Shown here: positions 33,327 through 41,979 of the stretch, piece after piece | Layout of the letters: each line of letters starts with the position of its first letter | Numbering within the stretch: the first letter of the stretch is position 1 | Origin: N074bin45 sp039587475 | GTDB taxonomy: Bacteria > Gemmatimonadota > Gemmatimonadetes > Gemmatimonadales > GWC2-71-9 | Direction of reading: 5' to 3' | Length of the DNA: 64,000 nt | Assembly: GCA_039587475.1 (NCBI GenBank) | Contig: JBDHIK010000005.1 | Location: 58,094 to 122,093, forward strand | Position numbers and translations under genes: made by a program | Notes under the pieces: model-generated | The model's input: only the letters and a program-made list of their open reading frames with translations | Databases searched by the model: none | Told to the model about the DNA's origin: nothing

Positions 33327-36300
33327 TCAGCAATCGCAGTTCCTCCGTGCCTCGTGAACCAGTGGCGCGATGAGCGGGTCCGAGGCACGAACGTCTGCGA
33401 GGAATCTTCGGTACTGGGCCGCGGCAGCGACATCGTCGCCGTGGGCTTGATGAGCACGTGCCCGCCAGAGGTACGACAAGTGGCGGAGGCCCCAGGCCGT
33501 GTCGAGCAGCTCGATGCCGGGCGGGAGGCTGTCGAGTCGCGACAGTGACGCAAGTGATTGTGGATAGTCGCCGAGGCGAGCGGCAATGACGCCAGCCACG
33601 AACGCGCTGGAGAACTCCGCGGACGCCACTGGCTCTAGGGCGCGTCCTCGAGCCTGAGTGAAGAGCATTCGTGCCATGGCGGTGTCATGCGTGCTGGCGA
33701 CCAGCGCTCGCCACAGGGGTGAGGCGTTCTCCACGCTCAGATCCCATTCGTCCATGCCCAACGGCCAGAGGGCCAACGTCTGGATCACGAACTGGGTGGC
33801 GTGGCGGCACAGGAGCGCCACCTGACGCTCGGAGTAGCGGGGCGGCCGCCACAGACGCGAGAGACTGTCAAACGCCTCCTGGAGGAGCGGTCCCGTGACT
33901 CCCGTGGCGCCGAGGACACGCATCCTGGTAATGACGGCCTCGGCGCCGCCGTAGGACACCAGGGCCCCCGCGACGCTGTCCATGATGTAACGCTGCACCG
34001 AGTTGTTGGTCGCGAAGGCCAGGGCTCTGGTCGGCTGTCCCGTCGCCAGATAGACGTTGGCCACCGTGGGGGGGATCATCGAGACCGGTGTGCTGTGGGC
34101 TCGATATCTGGCCAGAGCCTCGTCCGTCAGCGCCAGGGCACTGTCGACGTCTCCCGAGGCCAGGGCCAGGTTGGCCAGACGGACCAGGTCGTTTGGAAGC
34201 GTGTCCCGCATGAGGGCGAGGGCTTCGGCGGCGCTGGTCGCGGCAATTCGTGCCAGGCTGTCGATAGTGGCCGGGGCAACCGGCCCGAGTCGGGAGCGTT
34301 GCAGGAGGACCGCCGCCACGATCTCCTCGCGCGGTCTGGGCAGGGTCGGTGCGAAGTCCGCCCACCGACGCAGGGCGGTCACGGATTGGCGAAAGAGCCG
34401 CTCGGCGCCGACCTCCATGGCGGCCACGTCGAGGGTACCGAAAACCTCCCTGGTCACCCAGAGGATGGTGTCCAGCACCACGGGACAGAAGGGCCGTGCT
34501 TGATGGGGCGCTCGGTCTCCCCAGGGGGGAATCGCTTCGTCCCGCGGCAATTCGAATCCCGGGCAGGAACGCCGGTCGATGACGGCTGCCACCTGGCGAT
34601 AGATGGCGAACAGGTGCCCGTAACCCAGATCGAAGGTCGGCTGCAGCCGCACGGCCTCCTGAAAGGCTTGGCTGGCGACGTTCCAGTTGCCGCGGGGCAG
34701 GTATGCGCCGTTGCCGCCCTCGACCAGCCACGGGTCCGTGAACTCGACACCGCCCAACATCAACCAGGCGTAGACGTCCGTCGAGTCGGCTTGGAGCAGT
34801 TCGTGATAGAGGGCCCGGGACCGGTCGTACTCACCCAATTGGAAGGCATCGAAGGCTGCCAGGTGGGCGCTGTCCCGGTGGCCCAGGTTGGCGGAGTGCC
34901 GCACCGCGACGGCGCTCAGTCGGGCGATTTCCTGGCCGTATGTCGTGAGACTGGCATTGTCCCGGGCCGACCCCCAATACAGCGTCTGCGCCAGGCGGAG
35001 CATGGCGCTGGCAAACGTGCTGTCGCGCTCGATCGCCGCTCGGAAGCTGGCCTCGGCCTCGGGAAGCCGCCACTCGGCCAGGTGGCGCTCTCCTTCGAGG
35101 TGTCGGTTGAGGGCGTCCGGTTCGGCCGTCAGCCGACGGAGCGCGCCCGGATTCCGACCGGTTTCCTCCACGCCGAGGATGCCGTACACGATGGGCCCGG
35201 CCAGGGTCGTCCGATCAGTTGCCAACCCCGCCGTCTGCAGGGAGACGTCAACACTCTTCCCGGAGTTGGCATCGAACAGCGTCGTCTCAACGAATGCTGT
35301 GTCACCTCGGATGCGGACCGACACGCCGGCGAGTGCCTCGGCGGCTACGGCGCGAGTGACGGCGATCCCATCCTGGATCCGGGCAAACGTGGGCTCCGAC
35401 AGTCCCGCATCGAACACCGGTCCACTCAGGGACACCCGAGGGATCGCGCGGATCGACTCCCAGTTGTTCAGTTCCAGGGCCACGTCTGCCGCCAGGTCGT
35501 CCGCGAGCCGATGCTCCTCCGCGGTCGTGCTCGGGGATCGGAACGCCATGACCACGACAGAGGATGGACGCCCATTCGCCCAGTCGGGTGACCCTGGCCC
35601 AAACAGGGATTTCAGGGCCACCGCTGCCGCCAGGACGATCACCGTCACCAGCCCGAGCAGGAGGGCGGCTCGCCGCGACCTTGGGGTGGGGCGCACCTCC
35701 TCGGTGGGGGGAGGCTGGTCGAACATGGCGACGAACCGCTCCACGGTCTCCGGCCGGTCGGCGGGGACTTTGGCCAGCGCACAGTCGATGGCGTACTCCA
35801 CCGAGGGGGGCACACGCGATCGCGTCACCGCCAATGACCTTGGGGGTTCTGCCATCTGGCGGGCGATGACCACCTGGGCACTCGGCCCGGTGAAGGGCGG
35901 TTCACCTGCGAGCATGTGATACAAGACGCAGGCGAGGGAGTAGATGTCGCTGCGGGCATCGACGTGGCCTCCCGCCTGTCCCTGTTCCGGACTCATGTAT
36001 TCCGGCGTACCCACCACGATGTCGTGGCTGGTGAGTTCCTCTCCCGCCACCACGTCGATGGCCCGGGCGATGCCGAAGTCCGTCACCACCGGCCCGTCTT
36101 TGCCCAGGAGGATGTTGCCCGGCTTGATGTCGCGATGGACGATGCCCTGAGCGTGCGCGTGGGACAGCGCTTCCGCGACCTGGCGGGTGATCGTGAGGGC
36201 TTCTTCGATGCCGAGCTGCACTTCGCGTGTCAGCCGGTCATGCAGGGACTCACCCTCGATATAGGGCATGACGTAGTACGGAATGCCGTCGACTCGCCCG

Positions 36301-36548
36301 GCATCCAGCAAGGGGAGGATGCGAGGGTGTGACATCCGCTGGGTGATGTCGATTTCCCGGAGAAACCGCTGGGGGCCGACGACGGTGGCGAGGTGGGGAA
36401 GGAGCACCTTGAGCGCGACCGGCCTGTCCTGCGCCAACTCGTGAGCCAGGTAGACTATGGCCATCCCGCCACGACCGAGCTCGCGCTCGATCGTGTATCG
36501 GTCCTTGACCCCCAAGGAGAGGCGCTCCAAAGGATTGACGTCCGACAT
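33327..36548 (-). CDS. Membrane-anchored Ser/Thr protein kinase with TPR-like C-terminal half
   Basis: A 1073-residue eukaryote-like (Hanks-type) kinase. Kinase domain (about 15-285): glycine loop GRGGMAIVYLA, VALKVL lysine, HRDIKPGN catalytic loop, DFGIA and TPEYMSPEQ. A basic juxtamembrane stretch leads to one transmembrane helix (LLLGLVTVIVLAAAVAL, about 300-320). The outer 740 residues are helical repeat (TPR-like) sequence preceded by a small alpha/beta region with VVVMAF. The start at 36548 (MSDVNPLERL) matches the usual N-terminus of this kinase type. An in-frame ATG at 36698 has a much better ribosome binding site (GGAGG, 8 bases) and would add 50 residues, so the start is unsettled. 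It heads the Cys-rich/peptidase/small-membrane-protein unit. Confidence 0.9.
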   Translation of the reverse strand: MSDVNPLERLSLGVKDRYTIERELGRGGMAIVYLAHELAQDRPVALKVLLPHLATVVGPQRFLREIDITQRMSHPRILPLLDAGRVDGIPYYVMPYIEGESLHDRLTREVQLGIEEALTITRQVAEALSHAHAQGIVHRDIKPGNILLGKDGPVVTDFGIARAIDVVAGEELTSHDIVVGTPEYMSPEQGQAGGHVDARSDIYSLACVLYHMLAGEPPFTGPSAQVVIARQMAEPPRSLAVTRSRVPPSVEYAIDCALAKVPADRPETVERFVAMFDQPPPTEEVRPTPRSRRAALLLGLVTVIVLAAAVALKSLFGPGSPDWANGRPSSVVVMAFRSPSTTAEEHRLADDLAADVALELNNWESIRAIPRVSLSGPVFDAGLSEPTFARIQDGIAVTRAVAAEALAGVSVRIRGDTAFVETTLFDANSGKSVDVSLQTAGLATDRTTLAGPIVYGILGVEETGRNPGALRRLTAEPDALNRHLEGERHLAEWRLPEAEASFRAAIERDSTFASAMLRLAQTLYWGSARDNASLTTYGQEIARLSAVAVRHSANLGHRDSAHLAAFDAFQLGEYDRSRALYHELLQADSTDVYAWLMLGGVEFTDPWLVEGGNGAYLPRGNWNVASQAFQEAVRLQPTFDLGYGHLFAIYRQVAAVIDRRSCPGFELPRDEAIPPWGDRAPHQARPFCPVVLDTILWVTREVFGTLDVAAMEVGAERLFRQSVTALRRWADFAPTLPRPREEIVAAVLLQRSRLGPVAPATIDSLARIAATSAAEALALMRDTLPNDLVRLANLALASGDVDSALALTDEALARYRAHSTPVSMIPPTVANVYLATGQPTRALAFATNNSVQRYIMDSVAGALVSYGGAEAVITRMRVLGATGVTGPLLQEAFDSLSRLWRPPRYSERQVALLCRHATQFVIQTLALWPLGMDEWDLSVENASPLWRALVASTHDTAMARMLFTQARGRALEPVASAEFSSAFVAGVIAARLGDYPQSLASLSRLDSLPPGIELLDTAWGLRHLSYLWRARAHQAHGDDVAAAAQYRRFLADVRASDPLIAPLVHEARRNCDC

Positions 36549-36938
36549 GGCCCGATCCCGGCTACCCGCCCCGGGGGAGGAGTGGGCCGGGTCCGTTGCA
36601 AGACTATCGCCCTGCACCGCGACCGGCAAGGAGCCCGAAGGGTGGTCCGCCTCGCCTCTGACTGGCGGCCCTCTCGAGTAGCGATCGTAGTCGTTCATGA
36701 CGGGCGCCTCCATCGGATCCCGTAGGTCCAGGAGTATGCTCCAGTCTCCGTGATTTCCCCGTGATCCTTCCCGCCACTCCCTTCGACTTTGTCCAGACAC
36801 CCGGGGCTTTTCATCGGGGTCACGATGAAATAACGACCCCGCACGATGTTCCCTCCAGATGCTCCGGCGTGACCTCAACGCAGTCGTCGCCCGTACCCGC
36901 CGGGCCTGCGAGCCCGGCACCTGACGAGGAGGTGCCAC
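36549..36938. other. Divergent intergenic region between kinase and BTAD regulator
   Basis: About 390 bp that must carry both divergent promoters. If the kinase starts at 36698 the first 150 bp are coding. Besides the repeat listed at 36815-36848, I see a small inverted repeat GCCGGGC/GCCCGGC near 36900-36918 and no T-rich terminator. No convincing -35/-10 pair could be chosen by eye. Confidence 0.5.
36815..36848. promoter_or_regulatory. Candidate operator: inverted plus 21-bp-spaced direct repeat
   Basis: CGGGGTC (36815-36821) and GACCCCG (36835-36841) form a 7-bp inverted repeat with a 13-base spacer. In addition CACGATG occurs at 36821-36827 and again at 36842-36848, exactly 21 bp (two helical turns) apart. 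The site is mid-way between the divergent kinase and BTAD-regulator genes. BTAD/SARP-type activators usually bind direct repeats, so self-regulation of the pair is possible. Inference from pattern only. Confidence 0.4.
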
Positions 36939-37070
36939 ATGCAGTGTTTCTGCTCACAATCGGCCTCTGCTACCGGCGCAAAGGACCCAGGTCGACCAAT
37001 CGCTGCCAGTGACCCGTCTGTCCCGGGGCCACCGGCCCCGGGAACAGCCCCGTCTCTCTCACGGTTGTGA
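36939..37070 (+). CDS. Possible 43-residue small ORF upstream of the BTAD regulator
   Basis: ATG at 36939 is preceded by GAGGAGG with a spacing of 6, the strongest ribosome binding site in this area. The product begins MQCFCSQSASATGAKD and is then proline- and serine-rich. Its TGA (37068-37070) overlaps a GTG and lies 2 bp before the ATG at 37073 of the regulator gene, as in a translationally coupled leader. The sequence has no known relative. It may instead only provide ribosome loading for the regulator, or be spurious. Confidence 0.4.
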   Translation: MQCFCSQSASATGAKDPGRPIAASDPSVPGPPAPGTAPSLSRL

Positions 37071-37072
37071 CC

Positions 37073-39379
37073 ATGCCCCGAACCGGTACCTTGACCACAA
37101 CACGACGCCCCCGGAGGATTCCCATCACTCCTCGCCTCACACTCCTCGGGCCACCCTCCCTCGCGATGGACGGCCACCCGGAGGCCGAGACCAAGCACCG
37201 CAAGGACCTGGCCCTGCTGGCCTTCCTGGCGCTCGAGCCGGGACCGCACGCCCGCGAGGAACTGGCCACCCTGCTGTGGAGCGGATCCCCCGACGACAAG
37301 GCGCGGGCCTCTCTCCGGCAGACCCTCAAGCGGCTGAGGGACCTGTTGGGTGAGCAGCTCCTGGCCGACCGGTCGACGGTCGAGTTGCGCGACCTCCCGT
37401 GCGACGTCCTGGAGTTCGAGCAGGCAGCGGTCGAGTCGCCCGCTACCGTCACCGACTACGCCGTCACCCGGTTCCTGAGCGGGTTCACCATCCACCACGC
37501 CCCGGCCTTCGACGAGTGGGCCGACGGTCGCCGCCGCCAACTGGTGCGCCTCTATCAGGATGCCGCCGCTCGCATGGCCCGCGAGGCCATGAGCCGCTGG
37601 CGCTGGGGCGACGCCGCGGCCTGGGCCGACCGGGCCCTCGAGATCGATCCCCTGTCTGATGACCTGACCCGCCTGGCCATGGAATCCTGGTACCTGGCGG
37701 GAGACCGGGGCGTGGCCCTGGCACGCTTCGCCAACCACGTCGAATCCCTGGAGCAGCAGTTGGGAACGGGTCCGAGTACAGCCATGCGGGCGCTGCACCA
37801 GCGAATCGATTCCGACACCGGAAGGCCTACCGCCGACCCCATCTCCGCGGAGTGGTCGGTACGGACGCCCGGGCTCGAGGGAACCCTGGTCGGTCGAGAG
37901 AAGCCTTGGAAACGGCTGGCCGCCTTGTGGCAGCAGGTGCAGGATGGCCACGGTCGCACCTGCCTGCTCGAGGGCGATACGGGCGCGGGGACCACCCGGC
38001 TGGCACACGAGTTCGCCTCCTGGGCCAGGACCCAGGGTGCGCTGGTGCTGGAAGGGCAGGGGACGGATGTGGAACTTGGTGTGGCCCTGGCTCCGGTGGC
38101 GGAGGCGCTCCAGGGCGCACTGGAGGCGCCTGGCCTGGCCGGCACGCCGCCCGCATGGCTGGCCGAGGCGGCCCGTCTCCTTCCCGACCTCCGTCTCCGC
38201 TTCGAGAATCTGCCCGACCCGATCGATCCGAGCGACGGGGCCCAACGCTGGCGGCTCTTCGAGAGCGCGGCCCAACTGGGCATTGCATTGGCGGCCGAAC
38301 AACCGCTGGTGTTCCTGTTCGACGATTTGGACCGTTATGACAGCGAGTCGTGTGCGCTCCTGCATTTCCTGGCACGACGCTGGGTCGAGGAACCCGTCCT
38401 CCTGCTCGCCACCTACACGCTCGGGAACGAGGATGTCGCTGCTGAACCCAGGCGGCTGCACCGGGCCTGGCGCGGCAGTGACGGGGTGGAGACTCTCGCC
38501 ATCGATCCCCTGACCGAGCGCGACGTCCGTGACCTGATTCGGCAGCTGGGGCGAATATCCGGCCCCGACCTGGGCGATCGATTCTGCCGCCGCGTCTACG
38601 AGGTCAGCAAGGGCAACGTCTTCTATCTGCGGGAGATTCTGCGCGGCCTGTTCGAGCAGCAGGTGTTGGTCGTCTCCGAGGACGGCGAGTGGGTTCTGGG
38701 AGCCGAGGCGAGGGCCCGGGATTTTCAGATGCCCGACACGATCCTCTCAGCGGTCGAGCAGCGGCTCGACGCTCTGCCAACCGTCCTGCGTGATCTCCTG
38801 ACCACGATCGCCGTTGGCCGCATCCCCTGCTCGGTGGAACTCCTCGCCACCGTGACCCACCTGCCACGGCTGGATGTCGCGGCCCGATGCGACCAGCTGA
38901 CGGAGGCGCATCTGGCGGTCGAGGAACGTGACGGGTTCGTGCCGGCCCACCCCATGATCGCCGATGCCATCCGCCGCACCCTGTCGCCGGCGCGTCGCGC
39001 CGAGTTGCACCGGGCCTTTGCGCTGAGCCTCGACACCACCACCCCGGCCGACCGCCGACGCGCTCTGGCGGGACGCATCGCCCGGCATGCCGACCGTGGT
39101 GGGGTCCCGCAACTGGCGACCCAGGCTGCGCTCGAAGCTGCTCGCGGGGCGCTGCTGCGTTTCGCCTTCGAGGAGGCCCTGTCGTGGCTGGACCTGGCCG
39201 CGCGGCAGGACGCCGGCGCAAGCGCGCGGGCAGAGGTCGATGCGCTCACGGCCGACGTGCTGGCGCGCGCCGGTTTGAACGAGGGCCGGGAGCGGACGTC
39301 GGGGAAGGATTCGATGGCGCAGCGACTGGTGACCGAGGATCTGGACCTACGCGCGGGATCAGCTGGGGATCAGGCCTGA
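37073..39379 (+). CDS. BTAD/SARP-type transcriptional regulator with AAA-like ATPase domain
   Basis: A 768-residue regulator. A winged-helix DNA-binding domain (about 20-95, with LWSGSPDDKARASLRQTLKRLRDLL) is followed by a BTAD tetratricopeptide-like domain (about 100-245), then an AAA_16-type NTPase region (about 265-520) and a helical C-terminal part. Walker B is intact (LVFLFDDLDRYD), but the P-loop reads GDTGAGTTRL, with threonine where the invariant lysine should be, so ATP hydrolysis is doubtful. ATG at 37073 is chosen; GTG at 37067 is an alternative. It is divergent from the kinase gene and converges on the second kinase with a 10-bp overlap. The likely targets are its neighbours; this is inference. 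Confidence 0.86.
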   Translation: MPRTGTLTTTRRPRRIPITPRLTLLGPPSLAMDGHPEAETKHRKDLALLAFLALEPGPHAREELATLLWSGSPDDKARASLRQTLKRLRDLLGEQLLADRSTVELRDLPCDVLEFEQAAVESPATVTDYAVTRFLSGFTIHHAPAFDEWADGRRRQLVRLYQDAAARMAREAMSRWRWGDAAAWADRALEIDPLSDDLTRLAMESWYLAGDRGVALARFANHVESLEQQLGTGPSTAMRALHQRIDSDTGRPTADPISAEWSVRTPGLEGTLVGREKPWKRLAALWQQVQDGHGRTCLLEGDTGAGTTRLAHEFASWARTQGALVLEGQGTDVELGVALAPVAEALQGALEAPGLAGTPPAWLAEAARLLPDLRLRFENLPDPIDPSDGAQRWRLFESAAQLGIALAAEQPLVFLFDDLDRYDSESCALLHFLARRWVEEPVLLLATYTLGNEDVAAEPRRLHRAWRGSDGVETLAIDPLTERDVRDLIRQLGRISGPDLGDRFCRRVYEVSKGNVFYLREILRGLFEQQVLVVSEDGEWVLGAEARARDFQMPDTILSAVEQRLDALPTVLRDLLTTIAVGRIPCSVELLATVTHLPRLDVAARCDQLTEAHLAVEERDGFVPAHPMIADAIRRTLSPARRAELHRAFALSLDTTTPADRRRALAGRIARHADRGGVPQLATQAALEAARGALLRFAFEEALSWLDLAARQDAGASARAEVDALTADVLARAGLNEGRERTSGKDSMAQRLVTEDLDLRAGSAGDQA

Positions 39380-40221
39380 GTCTGCGCCTGGCTGGCGTGG
39401 GCCATGGCGTCCCACATTTCGCTGGCGCTCGCCCATCTGTCGGGCGGACGCTTGGCCATGGACTTGGTGAGGATGTTCGCGTACGCGGCGGCTTCGGGCC
39501 GGTGCTTCGTGACGTCGGGGGGCGGCTCCTTCTGGTGCAGCTCCAGGACGACCGCTTCGCTGTGGTGCACGTACGGCGGTGAACCCGACAGGCATTCGTA
39601 CAGGACACAGCCCAGCGAGTAGAGGTCGGACCGGTGGTCCAGGCCCTTGAAGGCAGCGGCCTGTTCGGGGCTCATGTAGGTGGACGTCCCGACCGTGAAG
39701 CCTGAGCGGGTCAGTTGCTGGCTCCCCGCGACCTCGATGGCACGGGCAATGCCGAAATCGAGCAGCATGGCCCCGTCCGCGGTGATGACGATGTTGTCCG
39801 GTTTGACGTCACGGTGGACGATGCCGCGATCGTGGGCGTAGCCCAGGGCACCCAGCAGATCCCGGGCGATGCGGAGGGTGTCGTCGACCCGGAGGAACTT
39901 GGTGCGATCGAGGTGGCTCCGCAGTGTCGTGCCGTGCTGGAAGTCCATGACGAAGTAGATGAAATAGTCCGCTTCGCCGTAGTCCAGCAGCTTGGTGATC
40001 CGGGGATGCTCCAGGCTCGAGAGAACTTCGATCTCCCGCAGGAACCGGTCGGCCGCCACGCTGACCTGCAGCTCTGGATGCAGCACCTTGAGCGCCAGCT
40101 CGGTGCCCTCCGGATTCCGGGCGAGGAAGATACGGCCCGACCCACCACGAGCGATTTCACGCTCGATGGTGTATCGATCCCCCATCGCCTTCTGAATCAA
40201 CGGCAAAAGGTCCTTCGCCAT
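39370..40221 (-). CDS. Small soluble Ser/Thr protein kinase
   Basis: A 283-residue stand-alone Hanks-type kinase: glycine loop IARGGSGRIFLA (about 23-34), lysine in LALKVLHPE, C-helix Glu in FLREIEVL, HRDVKPDN, LLDFGIA and GTSTYMSPEQ. There is no transmembrane helix or sensor domain, so it is cytoplasmic. The ATG at 40221 has GGAG 6 bases upstream; longer in-frame starts would overlap ppx and lack conservation. It begins 24 bp after the ppx stop on the same strand, at the end of the phosphate regulon, so it may be expressed with it. The FHA domain of the cyclase at 980-2533 is one possible reader of its products (inference). Confidence 0.91.
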   Translation of the reverse strand: MAKDLLPLIQKAMGDRYTIEREIARGGSGRIFLARNPEGTELALKVLHPELQVSVAADRFLREIEVLSSLEHPRITKLLDYGEADYFIYFVMDFQHGTTLRSHLDRTKFLRVDDTLRIARDLLGALGYAHDRGIVHRDVKPDNIVITADGAMLLDFGIARAIEVAGSQQLTRSGFTVGTSTYMSPEQAAAFKGLDHRSDLYSLGCVLYECLSGSPPYVHHSEAVVLELHQKEPPPDVTKHRPEAAAYANILTKSMAKRPPDRWASASEMWDAMAHASQAQTQA

Positions 40222-40244
40222 CGTTGCTCCATCTGGGAGAAATC

Positions 40245-41864
40245 CTACGAAACCTGCACGATCCTCACTTCTCGCGCCAGGAGCTTGGCGAGCACGTCGG
40301 ATTTCCGACCCGCCGCCCAGCATTCGAGTGACAGATCGGTACCCGCATCGCGGGGGGCGACCTCGATCTGGAGGCACTCCGGAGTCAGGCGCACGACGAT
40401 GTGGTCGACGGTGGCCGTTCCGCCGCGGTCCAACCCGTCGGCGATCCGGAGGATGCCGCACAGCCGCCGGACCACGCGCTGGGCCGAGGGCTCGAGGGCG
40501 GCAAACTCATGGTGCCGCTTGGACGGCCCCGCCTTCCGGTGGTAGCGGCAGACGTGGGCCACGAGGAGCCGATCCTCCGCGGGCAGATTGAGTCGCTCGG
40601 CATGGACGATGAGCTGGTAGCTGTGTTTCTGGTGGTTCTTGTAGTTGACCAGCTGGCCCACGTCATGGAGGAGCGCGGCTGCCTCCAGAAGCCCCACCTC
40701 GTTTGGATCGGCCGCCAGGGGCTCCGCCAGGGCCTCGAACAGGGTCAGGCACAGGCGCCGCACCTGTTCGCCATGGGACCGGTCGACATGGCACCGCTCG
40801 GCGAATTCGCGCACCAGCCGCATGGGGTCGTCGGACGCGGGCACCGGGTCGGCGCCGGCCATATCGAGCAGCAGGCCTTCCCGCAGCCCGAAGGCGCTGA
40901 CCGTCACGCCGCGCCCGTTGACGCGTTTCAGCAGCTCGGCGGTCACCGCCACGCCGGCGACGATGATGTCCGCTCGTGAAGGGTTGAGACCCGGGACGCG
41001 CGCCCGAACGTCCGGCGGCATGGCCGCGAGACGCTCGAGCAAATGTTCGACGTCCGCGGTGGAGATGAACAGGCCGTGCACCGGCTCGTCCAGAGAGATG
41101 CCGCGGCGGGCTGCCACCATTCGGCCCAGGTTGGTGAACGTCCCCCCCGACCCGATGATCGTGGCGCCGATCCACCCACGCTTGGAAAGGGTCTTGCGAA
41201 GCGCCTTCCGCACATCGAGCCGGAGCGCCTTGAGCGCCTTGTGGGCCGGACGATCCCCCAGAAGGTAGAGGTCGGTGAGCCGCACCGCGCCGAACGGCAA
41301 TGAATCGGTCAATTCGATGAGCCCGTCCACCGCCCCGATGACTTCCAGGCTGCCGCCCCCGATGTCCGCCACCAGAGTCTTGGTGTCGGCCACCTTGAAA
41401 TGATGCGCCACCGAGCGGTAGGACAGGGACGCCTCGGTGGCGCCGTCGATGATCTCCAGATCCAGTCCCAGAGCGTCCTTCACCTCTTGCAGGAAAGCCG
41501 GACCATTGGCCGCCTCCCGGACGGCCGCGGTGGCCACGGCCCGGATCCGTGTCACCTCGCGCCGCTGGCAGATGTCGAGCATCAGGCGCAGGGAGGTCAA
41601 CGCTTGCGTCATCTCGGCTGCCCCGAGCGCGCCCCGCTGGGCGACGCCGGCCGCCAACCGGGGCTGTTCCTTGACGTCGTCGATGATGGTGATGCCGGAC
41701 CCGGGATCCCATTCGGCGATCACGAGGCGGATCGAATTGGACCCGACGTCGATGGCCGCCAGGCGTTCCGGCGTGGTTGCCACGTCGGGGTCGGAAGCAG
41801 AGGCAGGGTGCTGGGTAGGCTGGATCACGCCCGCGTGTGATGAGAGGGAAGATCGCAGGATCAC
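40245..41864 (-). CDS. ppx: Exopolyphosphatase/pppGpp phosphohydrolase (Ppx/GppA)
   Basis: A 539-residue enzyme releasing phosphate from polyphosphate or the 5' phosphate of pppGpp. The actin-like domain has AAIDVGSNSIRLVIAE (phosphate-1 loop, about 36-51) and LVADIGGGSLEVI, with IIGSGGTFTNLG further on. The C-terminal half is an HD-type domain (LLHDVGQLVNYKNHQKHSYQLI). The N-terminal 30 residues before AAIDVGS are not conserved, and a GTG nearer the domain (residue 13 or 28) could be the true start. It follows phoU by 115 bp, in line with phosphate metabolism. Confidence 0.93.
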   Translation of the reverse strand: MILRSSLSSHAGVIQPTQHPASASDPDVATTPERLAAIDVGSNSIRLVIAEWDPGSGITIIDDVKEQPRLAAGVAQRGALGAAEMTQALTSLRLMLDICQRREVTRIRAVATAAVREAANGPAFLQEVKDALGLDLEIIDGATEASLSYRSVAHHFKVADTKTLVADIGGGSLEVIGAVDGLIELTDSLPFGAVRLTDLYLLGDRPAHKALKALRLDVRKALRKTLSKRGWIGATIIGSGGTFTNLGRMVAARRGISLDEPVHGLFISTADVEHLLERLAAMPPDVRARVPGLNPSRADIIVAGVAVTAELLKRVNGRGVTVSAFGLREGLLLDMAGADPVPASDDPMRLVREFAERCHVDRSHGEQVRRLCLTLFEALAEPLAADPNEVGLLEAAALLHDVGQLVNYKNHQKHSYQLIVHAERLNLPAEDRLLVAHVCRYHRKAGPSKRHHEFAALEPSAQRVVRRLCGILRIADGLDRGGTATVDHIVVRLTPECLQIEVAPRDAGTDLSLECWAAGRKSDVLAKLLAREVRIVQVS

Positions 41865-41890
41865 CTCTATCTAATGTGCGGGCACGGGGG

Positions 41891-41923
41891 CCCCGGTTCA
41901 ACTGCCGGGACGCCCCCGGTTCA
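41891..41923. repeat. Direct repeat CCCCGGTTCA, 23 bp apart
   Basis: CCCCGGTTCA occurs at 41891-41900 and again at 41914-41923 in the 115-bp gap between phoU and ppx. The gap is otherwise GC-rich with no gene. The repeat could be a regulatory site for ppx or chance in GC-rich DNA. Confidence 0.3.
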
Positions 41924-41979
41924 GTCGAGGGAGAGAAGATGCCCCCGGCGGGGTTCTTCCGCTGCCGGCGTTGGTGCGA

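Noticed and set aside
33801..35591. 596-codon plus-strand open frame inside the kinase gene
   Set aside because: Opposite strand of the TPR-like half of the kinase; low-complexity translation with no domain and no start signal.
36875..38461. 528-codon minus-strand open frame across the BTAD regulator
   Set aside because: Antisense shadow of a well-supported gene; sequence biased to G, R, Q and P with no recognisable motif.
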